Numbered from the stretch's first letter, positions 7,225 to 15,138 are shown. The stretch: 64,000 nt of DNA from Streptomyces sp. Ru71 (GCF_002920535.1 NZ_PQSS01000028.1:22319-86318); one strand, 5' to 3'. The notes: generated from the letters alone by a model not told the origin. Program-made: numbers and translations.

Positions 7225-8715
7225 CTACTTGCCCAGCCGGTTGGCGGTGTGCACGGCGCGCAGCACGGCGGCCGCCTTGTTGCGGCACTCGGTGTCCTCG
7301 GCGACCGGGTCGGAGTCGGCGACGACGCCGGCGCCCGCCTGGACGTAGGCGGTGCCGTCGCGCAGCAGGGCGGTGCGGATGGCGATGGCGGTGTCGGAGT
7401 CGCCGGCGAAGTCCAGGTAGCCGACGCAGCCCCCGTACAGGCCGCGCCGGGACGGCTCCAGTTCGTCGATGATCTGCATCGCGCGCGGCTTCGGGGCGCC
7501 GGAGAGGGTGCCGGCCGGGAAACAGGCCGTCAGCACGTCGAAGGCGGTACGGCCCGGGGCGACCCGGCCGGTCACCGTCGAGACGATGTGCATCACGTGC
7601 GAGTAGCGCTCGATCGACATGAAGTCGACGACCTCCACCGAGCCCGGCTCGCAGACCCGGCCCAGGTCATTGCGGCCGAGATCGACGAGCATCAGGTGCT
7701 CGGCGCGCTCCTTGGGGTCGGCGAGCAGCTCGTCGGCGAGGGCCTGGTCCTCCTGCGGGGTGGCGCCGCGGTGCCGGGTGCCGGCGATGGGGTGGACCAT
7801 GGCCCGCCCGTCCTCGACCTTGACCAGCGCCTCCGGGGAGGAGCCGACGACGTCGAAGCCGTCGAAGCGGAACAGGTACATGTACGGCGAGGGGTTGGTG
7901 GCCCGCAGCACCCGGTACACGTCCAGCGCGCTCGCCGTGCACGGCGTCTCGAAGCGCTGGGAGGGGACGACCTGGAAGGCCTCGCCGGCCCGGATGCGCT
8001 CCTTGATGTCCTCCACGGCCGCCTGGAAGTCCGTCCCGCCCCAGCGGGCGGTGTACTCGGGCAGCTCGGAGGGCGGCAGCACGGCGGGCGGCTGGGCGAC
8101 GGCGCTGGAGAGGTCGGCCTGCATGGCGTCCAGGCGGGCGATCGCGTCGGCGTAGGCCTCGTCGACTCCGGTGTCCAGGTCGTTGTGGTTGATCGCGTTG
8201 GCGATCAGCAGGACCGAGCCCTCCCAGTGGTCCATCACGGCGAGGTCGCTGGTCAGGAGCATGGTCAGCTCGGGCAGCTTCAGCTCGTCGTGCTCGCCGG
8301 GGCCGATCTTCTCCAGGCGGCGGACGATGTCGTAGCCGAGGTAGCCGACCATGCCGCCGGTGAAGGGCGGGAGGTTCAGGTCGTGGGCGAGGTCGCGCGG
8401 GGTGTGCAGCGCCTCGATGGTGGCGCGCAGCGCGGCCAGCGGGTCGCCGTCGGTGGGCACGCCGACGGGCGGGGTGCCGAGCCAGTGCGCCTGCCCGTCG
8501 CGTGCGGTGAGGGTGGCGTCGCTGCGCACGCCCACGAAGGAGTACCGCGACCAGGAGCGGCCGTTCTCCGCGGACTCCAGCAGGAAGGTGCCGGGGCGCT
8601 CGGCGGCGAGCTTGCGGTAGAGCGCGACCGGTGTGTCGCCGTCGACGAGCAGCTTGCGGGTGACCGGGATGACCCGCCGGTCGGTGGCCAGCTTGCGGAA
8701 CGTCTCCAGGTCCAT
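7225..8715 (-). CDS. trpE: Anthranilate synthase component I
   Basis: It converts chorismate to anthranilate with ammonia from a glutaminase subunit, the committed step to tryptophan. The 496-residue product has LLESAE at residues 45-50, the motif that forms the tryptophan feedback site. The chorismate-binding core shows HPIAGTRHRG, DLGRNDLGRV, YSHVMHIVSTV and TLSGAPKPRAM. No trpG-type glutaminase is in this window, so that subunit must be encoded elsewhere. It follows hisI by 11 bases on the same strand, so trpE is probably expressed with a histidine gene. In S. coelicolor this position is held by trpE3 (recalled). Confidence 0.96.
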   Translation of the reverse strand: MDLETFRKLATDRRVIPVTRKLLVDGDTPVALYRKLAAERPGTFLLESAENGRSWSRYSFVGVRSDATLTARDGQAHWLGTPPVGVPTDGDPLAALRATIEALHTPRDLAHDLNLPPFTGGMVGYLGYDIVRRLEKIGPGEHDELKLPELTMLLTSDLAVMDHWEGSVLLIANAINHNDLDTGVDEAYADAIARLDAMQADLSSAVAQPPAVLPPSELPEYTARWGGTDFQAAVEDIKERIRAGEAFQVVPSQRFETPCTASALDVYRVLRATNPSPYMYLFRFDGFDVVGSSPEALVKVEDGRAMVHPIAGTRHRGATPQEDQALADELLADPKERAEHLMLVDLGRNDLGRVCEPGSVEVVDFMSIERYSHVMHIVSTVTGRVAPGRTAFDVLTACFPAGTLSGAPKPRAMQIIDELEPSRRGLYGGCVGYLDFAGDSDTAIAIRTALLRDGTAYVQAGAGVVADSDPVAEDTECRNKAAAVLRAVHTANRLGK

Positions 8716-8726
8716 GGCGGCCGACC

Positions 8727-9107
8727 TCACTGATCCGAGCCGGGGGCGCCGGGACCGGCGTCCTTGAGCAGCACGTCCGCGTCGAAGCAGGTGCGGGCGC
8801 CGGTGTGGCAGGCGGCCCCCACCTGGTCGACCTTGACCAGGACGGTGTCGGCGTCGCAGTCCAGGGCGACGGACTTCACCCATTGGAAGTGCCCGGAGGT
8901 GTCGCCCTTGACCCAGTACTCCTGGCGGCTGCGGGACCAGTAGGTGCAGCGGCCGGTGGTGAGGGTGCGGTGCAGGGCCTCGTCGTCCATCCAGCCGAGC
9001 ATGAGCACCTCCCCGGTGTCGTACTGCTGGGCGATGGCGGGAAGGAGGCCGTCGGGGCTGCGCTTGATGCGCGCGGCGATCTCCGGGTCGAGGTTGGCGC
9101 TGGTCAT
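8727..9107 (-). CDS. hisI: Phosphoribosyl-AMP cyclohydrolase
   Basis: It opens the purine ring of phosphoribosyl-AMP, the third step of histidine synthesis. The 126-residue product is the cyclohydrolase domain alone, with no HisE fusion. The metal-binding motifs are visible: CTYWSRSRQEYWVKGDTSG, then DCDADT for Mg2+, and CHTGARTCF for Zn2+. ATG 9107 (MTSANLDPEI) is chosen; ATG 9116, three codons earlier, is equally possible, with no clear ribosome site for either. It is separated from the main his operon by the ArsR/MFS insert and a divergent gene, and precedes trpE. Confidence 0.95.
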   Translation of the reverse strand: MTSANLDPEIAARIKRSPDGLLPAIAQQYDTGEVLMLGWMDDEALHRTLTTGRCTYWSRSRQEYWVKGDTSGHFQWVKSVALDCDADTVLVKVDQVGAACHTGARTCFDADVLLKDAGPGAPGSDQ

Positions 9108-9166
9108 GGATGCCATTGTGCCGCGCGGCGGTGACAACGCCCGTGCCGTGTCCACAGGGTGGTCGT

Positions 9167-9178
9167 AGGCTGACTGTA
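9167..9178 (+). promoter_or_regulatory. Candidate leaderless -10 element for the TIGR03085-type gene
   Basis: TAGGCT at 9167-9172 lies 5-6 bases before ATG 9178 and there is no ribosome-binding sequence. Transcription would begin at or next to the start codon. No convincing -35 was seen. Confidence 0.45.
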
Positions 9179-9813
9179 TGTCGACCTTCGCCAAGCGTGA
9201 ACGACTTCTGCTCGCCGACCTCCTGGAGACGGCCGGTCCCGAGGCCCCGACACTGTGCGAGGGCTGGCTGACCCGTGATCTCGCCGCGCACGTGGTGGTG
9301 CGCGAGCGCCGTCCGGACGCCGCCGGGGGCATCCTGATCAAGCCGCTGGCGTCCCGCCTGGACAAGGTGATGGAGGAGTTCGCCGCCAAGCCGTACGAGG
9401 AACTGCTCCGGCTCATCCGCACCGGACCGCCGCGCTTCTCGCCGTTCCAGCTGAAGCAGATCGACGAGGCGTCGAACACGATCGAGTTCTACGTCCATAC
9501 GGAGGACGTCCGCCGCGCCCAGCCGGACTGGTCGGCGCGCGAGCTGGACCCGGTGTTCCAGGACGCCCTGTGGTCCCGGCTGGAGCGCACGGCCCGGCTG
9601 ATGGGCCGCGGCGTCCCGACGGGCCTGGTGCTGCGCCGCCCGGACGGCCAGACGGCGGTGGCCCGGCGCGGCACACCGGTGGTCACGGCGACGGGCGAGC
9701 CGTCGGAGCTGCTGCTGTTCCTGTACGGCCGGCAGAGCGCGGCGAAGGTGTCCCTGGAGGGCGACGACGACGCGATCGCCAGGCTGCACACGGCGAAGGA
9801 GCTGGGCATCTAG
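9178..9813 (+). CDS. TIGR03085-family DinB-like metal-binding protein
   Basis: A 211-residue protein related to the DinB/mycothiol-dependent maleylpyruvate isomerase superfamily. The N-terminal helix has the LCEGWLTRDLAAHVVVRERRPDAA pattern in which one His is a metal ligand, and EFYVHTEDVRRAQPDW near residue 103 supplies further His/Glu ligands. Members of the superfamily are four-helix bundles that bind a divalent metal; some act on mycothiol adducts. The specific reaction here is unknown. It is the only plus-strand gene between 285 and 17566, diverging from hisI, and probably leaderless. Its end converges on the MFS gene across a short hairpin. Confidence 0.75.
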   Translation: MSTFAKRERLLLADLLETAGPEAPTLCEGWLTRDLAAHVVVRERRPDAAGGILIKPLASRLDKVMEEFAAKPYEELLRLIRTGPPRFSPFQLKQIDEASNTIEFYVHTEDVRRAQPDWSARELDPVFQDALWSRLERTARLMGRGVPTGLVLRRPDGQTAVARRGTPVVTATGEPSELLLFLYGRQSAAKVSLEGDDDAIARLHTAKELGI

Positions 9814-9843
9814 GCCCTGTCGTTTGGATCATCCCGGCGTCGC

Positions 9844-9859
9844 GGGGTCCTAGGGCCCC
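9844..9859. terminator. Short hairpin between convergent genes
   Basis: GGGGTCC pairs with GGGCCCC around TA, allowing one G-T pair. It lies between the stop codons of the plus-strand TIGR03085-type gene and the minus-strand MFS gene. Confidence 0.45.
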
Positions 9860-9870
9860 TCCCCGCCGTC

Positions 9871-11112
9871 CTACGGCAGTTCGGCGCGGCGCAGGTCGCG
9901 GGTGCCCAGGACGACGGCGGCGGCGAGGGCGCTGACCGCCGCGCACACCGTGAACACCGGGCCGGTGCCCCACAAAGTCACGGCCGCGCCGACGAGGGGG
10001 AAGGTGAGCGGGGCGATGCCGAAGCCGACGATCGTGGAGACGGACATGACCCGGCCGAGGTAGGCGGCCTCGGTGTGGGCCTGGACGAGCGCTCCGCACA
10101 GGGCGCCGGACAGTCCGGCGGTGACGCCGATGACGGCTGCCGTGCCGGCCGCGGCGGCGACGGACGGGACCTGGGCGAGCGCGGCGATGGCGAAGGCGGC
10201 CACCAGGTTGGTCACGGCGGCCACGACCGCGGCGCGGGGTATCCGGCCGCGCCAGGTGAGCAGCAGGGAGGCGGCGCCCGCGCCGGTGCCGAAGCCGGCG
10301 AGCACCCAGCCCATGCCGGAGGAGCCCCAGTCGCGCTGCTGGGCGAGCAGGGTCAGGCCGAGGTTCATCGGGCCGACGAAGCCGAGGTCGCTGAGGGCGG
10401 CGGCGATCACCAGCGGCCGCAGCACCGGGTGGCGCCGGATGTGCCGCAGCCCGTCGCGCAGCTCGGTCAGGGGCGCGCGCCGCTCCTGGCGCTCGTCGGG
10501 CGGCAGCGCGCCGGCCCGCACGGTCAGCAGCAGCGGCAGCGACACCCCGACGAGCAGCGCGGCCAGTCCGAAGGCGCCGGCGGTGCCGCCGACGGCGACG
10601 CCGAGGCCGCCGAGGGGTCCGCCGAGGACGTTGGCGAGCCGGGTGGCCAGGCCCCGCATGCCCTGGACGCGGGCGAGCTGGTCGCGTGAGGTGATCCGCC
10701 CGGGCAGCGCGCCGGCCGCGGGCAGGAAGACGGCGTCGACGACACCGAAGACGACGGCGACCGCACCGAGGGTCCACAGTCCGGGGCTGGTGACGAACAG
10801 CAGGACGGCCGCGGTGAGGACGAGGGTGCTGCGGGCCGCGGTGGAGCCGAGGACGACCCGGCGCGGCCCGTAGCGGTCGGCGACCACTCCCCCGCCGAGC
10901 ATCAGCAGGGCGCGCGGCACGGCGCTCGCGGCGGTGACCAGCCCGGCCTGGGCGGGGGTGCCGGTCTGGACGGCCGCCCAGGACAGGGCGATGTAGTAGA
11001 CGTTGTCGCCGATCGCGGAGGAGGCGTAGGCGCCGAGCCAGCGCAGCACGTTGGGGTCGCGGTGGGCGGGTCTGCCGGCCGGGCGGGCGGGTGACGCGAG
11101 GGTGGTGGTCAC
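9871..11112 (-). CDS. Major facilitator superfamily exporter
   Basis: The 413-residue product has about twelve transmembrane helices. The family motif between helices 2 and 3 is seen as GGGVVADRYGPRRVV (about residues 73-87). It resembles the EntS/macrolide-efflux-like MFS subgroup that often sits beside a metalloid- or drug-responsive regulator; the substrate cannot be told from sequence. GTG/ATG start 11112 (MTTTLASPARP) lies 41 bases downstream of the ArsR-type gene on the same strand, so the two form an operon. A helix-rich C-terminus ends in RDLRRAELP. The pair interrupts an otherwise conserved his/trp gene order. Confidence 0.85.
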   Translation of the reverse strand: MTTTLASPARPAGRPAHRDPNVLRWLGAYASSAIGDNVYYIALSWAAVQTGTPAQAGLVTAASAVPRALLMLGGGVVADRYGPRRVVLGSTAARSTLVLTAAVLLFVTSPGLWTLGAVAVVFGVVDAVFLPAAGALPGRITSRDQLARVQGMRGLATRLANVLGGPLGGLGVAVGGTAGAFGLAALLVGVSLPLLLTVRAGALPPDERQERRAPLTELRDGLRHIRRHPVLRPLVIAAALSDLGFVGPMNLGLTLLAQQRDWGSSGMGWVLAGFGTGAGAASLLLTWRGRIPRAAVVAAVTNLVAAFAIAALAQVPSVAAAAGTAAVIGVTAGLSGALCGALVQAHTEAAYLGRVMSVSTIVGFGIAPLTFPLVGAAVTLWGTGPVFTVCAAVSALAAAVVLGTRDLRRAELP

Positions 11113-11153
11113 GCGGACCGTCCTCTCGGAAAAGAGTCCCGGGTCGCGGGAGC

Positions 11154-11744
11154 TCAGATGCGGAAGGGGAAGCCGTACGTGTGCACCGCGACGTTCTCGC
11201 GGCCTTCCGTGTCACCCGCCTCCGCGGCGGCACGGCCGAGCTGCTCGTACTTGCGGACGAGGTCGTACATCTCCTTGGACAGCCGGGACAGCTCGTCCGG
11301 GGTGAGCTTGAGCAGCCATTCGGAGGAGTCGGAGGCGGTGTTCCACACGGCGCCCCAGTGGGCGCGCTCGTCGAGGAAGCGCCGGTACATGTCGGCGCGC
11401 TGCTCGAAGAAGAGGCGGCTGGCGGCGGTGTGCGCGGCGGCCTTCTCCGGGGCGTCGCGGAAGTCCTCGTCGCGGATGGTGATGCCGTCGGTGGCGGGCT
11501 GCCACCAGCGTTCGCGGCCGTCCGCGCTCTGCGCCTCGGCTTCCTCGATGAGGCCGTGCTCGGCGAGTTTGCGCAGGTGGTAGCTGACCAGTGACACCGC
11601 CTCGTCGACCTGTTCGGCGAGCTGGGACGCGGTCGCGGTGCGGGCGATGGTCAGCGCCCGGTACAGGTTCATCCGCAGGGGGTGGGCGAGCGCCTTGAGC
11701 GTGCCCACGTCCCGGATGCGGTGGTCTCTCTCCTTGTCCGCCAT
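11154..11744 (-). CDS. ArsR-type winged-helix transcription regulator
   Basis: The 196-residue product starts with the ArsR-like helix-turn-helix: LKALAHPLRMNLYRAL, then ATASQLAEQVDEAVSLVSYH as the recognition region (residues about 35-55), and the beta-wing ERWWQPATDG. A C-terminal helical part of some 110 residues (FFEQRADMYRRFLDERAHWG) may bind an effector or dimerise; it contains no cysteines, so a classical metal-thiolate sensor site is unlikely. ATG 11744 has an excellent ribosome site (GGGAGGT) directly upstream. It leads an operon with the MFS exporter and is preceded by an 18-bp inverted repeat that is probably its own operator. Confidence 0.87.
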   Translation of the reverse strand: MADKERDHRIRDVGTLKALAHPLRMNLYRALTIARTATASQLAEQVDEAVSLVSYHLRKLAEHGLIEEAEAQSADGRERWWQPATDGITIRDEDFRDAPEKAAAHTAASRLFFEQRADMYRRFLDERAHWGAVWNTASDSSEWLLKLTPDELSRLSKEMYDLVRKYEQLGRAAAEAGDTEGRENVAVHTYGFPFRI

Positions 11745-11758
11745 ACCTCCCACGCTAG

Positions 11759-11808
11759 ATGCGAAAGAAAAGTTGCACAACATATTTTGCGCAACTTTCC
11801 TTTCGTAT
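11759..11808 (-). promoter_or_regulatory. Large inverted repeat, probable operator of the ArsR/MFS operon
   Basis: ATGCGAAAGAAAAGTTGC at 11759-11776 and GCAACTTTCCTTTCGTAT at 11791-11808 are inverted copies matching at 16 of 18 positions, with a 14-base AT-rich centre. The dyad begins 15 bases before the ArsR start codon and is strikingly AT-rich for this genome. It likely overlaps the promoter. Confidence 0.7.
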
Positions 11809-11821
11809 CGGCCCGAGAAAA

Positions 11822-11852
11822 AGCCCCGGCCGGTCGCGGTACCGCCGGGGCT
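11822..11852 (-). terminator. Intrinsic terminator after hisF
   Basis: AGCCCCGGC at 11822-11830 pairs with 11844-11852. On the minus strand the stem is followed by TTTTTC, a true T-run that is uncommon for this genome. It ends the his operon transcript just before the ArsR operator. Confidence 0.8.
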
Positions 11853-11867
11853 CCTCGGGTGAGCGGG

Positions 11868-12623
11868 TCAGCGGACGGGGTGGCCCGCCTCCCTCAGCGT
11901 CTGCTTCACCTCGCCGATCCGCAGGTCGCCGAAGTGGAACACCGACGCGGCCAGCACCGCGTCCGCGCCCGCCTCGACGGCCGGCGGGAAGTCGGCGAGC
12001 TTGCCGGCGCCGCCGGAGGCGATCACCGGGATCGTGACGTGCTTGCGCACGGCCGCGATCATCTCCAGGTCGTAGCCGTCCTTGGTGCCGTCCGCGTCCA
12101 TCGAGTTCAGCAGGATCTCGCCGGCGCCCAGCTCGGCCGCCCGGTGGGCCCACTCGACGGCGTCGATGCCGGTGCCGCGGCGGCCGCCGTGGGTGGTGAC
12201 CTCGAACGAACCCGACTCGGTGCGGCGGGCGTCCACCGACAGCACCAGCACCTGCCGGCCGAAGCGCTCGGCGATCTCCCGGATCAGCTCCGGGCGGGCG
12301 ATCGCGGCGGTGTTCACACCGACCTTGTCGGCGCCCGCCCGCAGCAGCTTGTCCACGTCCTCGGCCGTGCGGACGCCGCCGCCGACCGTGAGCGGGATGA
12401 ACACCTGCTCGGCGGTGCGGCGCACCACGTCGTAGGTCGTCTCCCGGTTGCCCGAGGACGCGGTGATGTCGAGGAACGTCAGCTCGTCGGCGCCTTCGGC
12501 GTCGTACACCTTGGCCATCTCGACGGGGTCGCCCGCGTCGCGCAGGTTCTGGAAGTTGACGCCCTTGACGACCCGGCCGTTGTCCACGTCCAGGCAGGGG
12601 ATGACTCGGACCGCCAGGGTCAT
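11868..12623 (-). CDS. hisF: Imidazole glycerol phosphate synthase cyclase subunit
   Basis: With HisH it converts PRFAR and glutamine-derived ammonia to imidazole glycerol phosphate and AICAR. The 251-residue (beta/alpha)8 barrel has both catalytic aspartates: Asp12 in PCLDVDNGRVVKG and Asp131 in LSVDARRTESG. The phosphate loops LTVGGGVRT and IASGGAGKL are present. It is the last gene of the his operon. Its ATG at 12623 overlaps the ridA-like stop by 4 bp. Confidence 0.97.
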   Translation of the reverse strand: MTLAVRVIPCLDVDNGRVVKGVNFQNLRDAGDPVEMAKVYDAEGADELTFLDITASSGNRETTYDVVRRTAEQVFIPLTVGGGVRTAEDVDKLLRAGADKVGVNTAAIARPELIREIAERFGRQVLVLSVDARRTESGSFEVTTHGGRRGTGIDAVEWAHRAAELGAGEILLNSMDADGTKDGYDLEMIAAVRKHVTIPVIASGGAGKLADFPPAVEAGADAVLAASVFHFGDLRIGEVKQTLREAGHPVR

Positions 12624-13024
12624 GAATCCACGGCTCCTCTGAATGCCTCAAGTTCTACTTCGACCAGGATGCGCGGGTCGACGAAGCCCTCCACGACCAG
12701 CAGGGTCGTGACCGGGCGCACGGCGTCGAACAGCTCCTTGTGGGCGCGGCCCACGGCGTCGACATCGCGCGCGTGGGTCAGGAACATCCGGGTCCGGAGC
12801 ACCGACTCGGGACCGAGTCCGAACTCCGCGATCGCCTCCAGGGCGCTGGTGAACGCCACCTTGGCCTGCTCGTACGGGTCGCCCTCGCCGTACAGCACAC
12901 TGCCCTTGAAGGACGTGGTGCCGCCCACCAGCACACGGTCGCCCGCCGCGACGGCGCGTGCGAAACCGAAACTCTCCTCCCAGGGACTTCCGCTCTGCAC
13001 CCGCCGCACGGCTTCGGACGTCAT
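12620..13024 (-). CDS. RidA-family (YjgF/UK114) protein within the his operon
   Basis: A 134-residue single-domain protein of the RidA superfamily. Members hydrolyse reactive enamines or imines released by PLP enzymes, and some are trimeric small-molecule binders. Visible motifs include VLVGGTTSFKGSVLYGEGDPYEQAKVAF-type spacing near residues 30-60 and ARDVDAVGRAHKELF near 90. The C-terminal FVDPRILVEVELEAF matches the conserved end of the fold, including the key Arg. It overlaps both the upstream priA (4 bp) and the downstream hisF (4 bp), so it is tightly co-translated with them. A role in clearing by-products of histidine enzymes is an inference from context. Confidence 0.88.
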   Translation of the reverse strand: MTSEAVRRVQSGSPWEESFGFARAVAAGDRVLVGGTTSFKGSVLYGEGDPYEQAKVAFTSALEAIAEFGLGPESVLRTRMFLTHARDVDAVGRAHKELFDAVRPVTTLLVVEGFVDPRILVEVELEAFRGAVDS

Positions 13025-13746
13025 GACGACACAGCCTCCAGGGCCTCTTCCAGGGTGAACGCCTTCGCGTACAGCGCCTTCCCGACGATGGCGCCCTCGA
13101 CACCGAGCGGCACCAGGTCGGCGATGGCGCGCAGGTCGTCCAGCGAGGACACGCCGCCGGAGGCGACGACGGGCCGGTCGGTGGCCGCGCACACGTTCTT
13201 CAGCAGCTCCAGGTTGGGGCCCTGCAGCGTGCCGTCCTTGGCGATGTCGGTGACGACGTAGCGGGCGCAGCCCTCCTTGTTGAGGCGGTCCAGCGTCTCG
13301 TACAGGTCGCCGCCGTCGCGGGTCCAGCCGCGGCCGCGCAGGGTGGTGCCACGCACGTCGAGGCCGACGGCGATCTTGTCGCCGTGCTCGGCGATGACCT
13401 TGGCGACCCACTCCGGGGTCTCCAGCGCGGCCGTGCCCAGGTTGACCCGGGTGCAGCCGGTGGCCAGGGCGGCGGCCAGGGTGTCGTCGTCGCGGATGCC
13501 GCCGGACAGCTCCACCTTGATGTCCATCGCCTTGGCGACCTCGGCGATCAGCTCACGGTTGTCCCCGGTGCCGAAGGCGGCGTCCAGGTCGACCAGGTGC
13601 AGCCACTCGGCGCCGGAGCGCTGCCAGGCCAGGGCGGCCTCCAGCGGGGAGCCGTAGGAGGTCTCGGTGCCGGACTCGCCGTGCACGAGGCGGACGGCCT
13701 GGCCGTCGCGGACGTCGACGGCGGGGAGGAGTTCGAGCTTGCTCAC
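13021..13746 (-). CDS. priA: Bifunctional HisA/TrpF phosphoribosyl isomerase
   Basis: The 241-residue (beta/alpha)8 barrel isomerises both ProFAR (histidine) and phosphoribosyl anthranilate (tryptophan). Asp11 in PAVDVRDGQ, Asp130 in GLDVRG and Asp171 in DIAKDGTLQG match the catalytic aspartates. Arg19 and Arg143, the residues described in mycobacterial PriA as switching between substrates, are also at the same numbers here. The trp cluster in this window has no trpF, which agrees with dual function. GTG 13746 overlaps the hisH stop by 4 bp. This gene is the physical and metabolic link between the his and trp blocks. Confidence 0.95.
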   Translation of the reverse strand: MSKLELLPAVDVRDGQAVRLVHGESGTETSYGSPLEAALAWQRSGAEWLHLVDLDAAFGTGDNRELIAEVAKAMDIKVELSGGIRDDDTLAAALATGCTRVNLGTAALETPEWVAKVIAEHGDKIAVGLDVRGTTLRGRGWTRDGGDLYETLDRLNKEGCARYVVTDIAKDGTLQGPNLELLKNVCAATDRPVVASGGVSSLDDLRAIADLVPLGVEGAIVGKALYAKAFTLEEALEAVSS

Positions 13747-14384
13747 AGTGTTCCGATCCAGTTGGTGAGGAGCTGGGCTCCGGCGTCGCCGGACTTCTCG
13801 GGGTGGAACTGCGTGGCCCACAGGGCGCCGTTCTCCACGGCGGCCACGAAGGGCTTGCCGTGCGTGGCCCAGGTGACCTTGGGGGCCGCGATGACCGGGT
13901 TGTTGCTCTCCAGCGTCCAGTCGTGGACGGCGTAGGAGTGCACGAAGTAGAAGCGGGCGTCGGCGTCCAGGCCGGCGAACAGCTCCGAGTCGGCCGGGGC
14001 GTCCACGGTGTTCCAGCCCATGTGGGGCACGATCTCGGCCTGCAGCGGCTCGACGGTGCCGGGCCACTCGTCCAGGCCCTCGGCCTCGACGCCGTGCTCG
14101 ATGCCGCGCGCGAAGAGGATCTGCATGCCGACGCAGATGCCCATCACCGGGCGGCCGCCGGCCAGTCGGCGCTCCACGACCCAGTCGCCGCGCGCCTCCT
14201 TGAGCCCCGTCATGCAGGCGGCGAAGGCACCGACGCCGGGCACCAGCAGGCCGTCGGCGTTCATGGCCTTGTCGTAGTCGCGGGTGATCTCGACGTCGGC
14301 GCCCGCGCGGGCCAGGGCGCGCTCGGCGGAGCGCACGTTCCCGAAGCCGTAGTCGAAGACGACGACCTTCTTCGGGGTGCTCAT
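13743..14384 (-). CDS. hisH: Imidazole glycerol phosphate synthase glutaminase subunit
   Basis: A class I glutamine amidotransferase that feeds ammonia to HisF. The 213-residue product carries the catalytic triad: Cys84 in MGICVGMQILF, and His194 and Glu196 in QFHPEKSG. The oxyanion-strand motif LLVPGVGAF is near residue 46-54. The nucleophile elbow reads GICVGMQ rather than the commoner GICLGMQ, a conservative change. ATG 14384 overlaps the stop of the small upstream membrane gene by one base (TGATG). Confidence 0.97.
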   Translation of the reverse strand: MSTPKKVVVFDYGFGNVRSAERALARAGADVEITRDYDKAMNADGLLVPGVGAFAACMTGLKEARGDWVVERRLAGGRPVMGICVGMQILFARGIEHGVEAEGLDEWPGTVEPLQAEIVPHMGWNTVDAPADSELFAGLDADARFYFVHSYAVHDWTLESNNPVIAAPKVTWATHGKPFVAAVENGALWATQFHPEKSGDAGAQLLTNWIGTL

Positions 14385-14548
14385 CAGCTCCACACCTCCA
14401 GCCGCATCACGCCCGCGACCAGGCACATGGCCGCGCCGATGGACAGCAGCACGATCAGGCTCCGCGGCATCTGCTGCTTGACGAAGGAGATGATCCCGCC
14501 GACCAGGAACAGGCCGACGACGATCAGGATCGTGGACAGACCGTTCAC
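14384..14548 (-). CDS. Small two-helix membrane protein in the his operon
   Basis: A 54-residue frame from GTG 14548 (VNGLSTILIVVGLFLVGG) to the TGA at 14386-14384. It contains two hydrophobic segments (about residues 4-20 and 27-47) separated by SFVKQQMPRS. It overlaps the hisB stop by 4 bp and its own stop shares a base with the hisH start, so it is translated as part of the operon. I recall an equivalent small membrane protein in other Streptomyces his operons. It has no assigned function. Coding is supported by the tight overlaps and clean hydrophobic pattern. Confidence 0.75.
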   Translation of the reverse strand: MNGLSTILIVVGLFLVGGIISFVKQQMPRSLIVLLSIGAAMCLVAGVMRLEVWS

Positions 14549-15138
14549 AGTGCGCCCTTCGTGGACGGGAGGATGCCCGCCGCGCGCGGGTCGCGCTCGG
14601 AGGCGTAGCGCAGGGCCCGGGCCAGCGCCTTGAACTGGCACTCCACGATGTGGTGCGCGTTGCGGCCGTAGGGCACGTGCACGTGCAGCGCGATCTGGGC
14701 CTGGGCGACGAACGACTCCAGGATGTGCCGGGTCATCGTGGTGTCGTACTCGCCGATCATCGGCGCCATGTTCTCGGGCTCGGTGTGCACCAGGTACGGG
14801 CGGCCGGACAGGTCGACGGTCACCTGGGCGAGGGACTCGTCCAGCGGGACGGTGCAGTTGCCGAAGCGGTAGATGCCCACCTTGTCGCCGAGGGCCTGCT
14901 TGAAGGCGGCGCCCAGCGCGAGGGCGGTGTCCTCGATGGTGTGGTGGGAGTCGATGTGCAGGTCGCCGTCGGTCTTCACGGTCAGGTCGAACAGACCGTG
15001 CCGGCCGAGCTGGTCGAGCATGTGGTCGTAGAAGCCGACGCCGGTGGCGATGTCGGTCTTCCCGGTGCCGTCGAGGTCTATCTCGACGAGGACCGAGGTC
15101 TCCTTGGTCGTACGCTCCACGCGTCCCACGCGGCTCAT
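14545..15138 (-). CDS. hisB: Imidazoleglycerol-phosphate dehydratase
   Basis: It removes water from imidazole glycerol phosphate to give imidazole acetol phosphate, using manganese. The 197-residue product is the monofunctional dehydratase, without the N-terminal phosphatase of E. coli HisB. The duplicated metal motifs are present: FYDHMLDQLGRHG and DSHHTIEDTALALG in the first half, NAHHIVECQFKALARAL in the second. ATG 15138 overlaps the hisC stop by 4 bp. Confidence 0.97.
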   Translation of the reverse strand: MSRVGRVERTTKETSVLVEIDLDGTGKTDIATGVGFYDHMLDQLGRHGLFDLTVKTDGDLHIDSHHTIEDTALALGAAFKQALGDKVGIYRFGNCTVPLDESLAQVTVDLSGRPYLVHTEPENMAPMIGEYDTTMTRHILESFVAQAQIALHVHVPYGRNAHHIVECQFKALARALRYASERDPRAAGILPSTKGAL

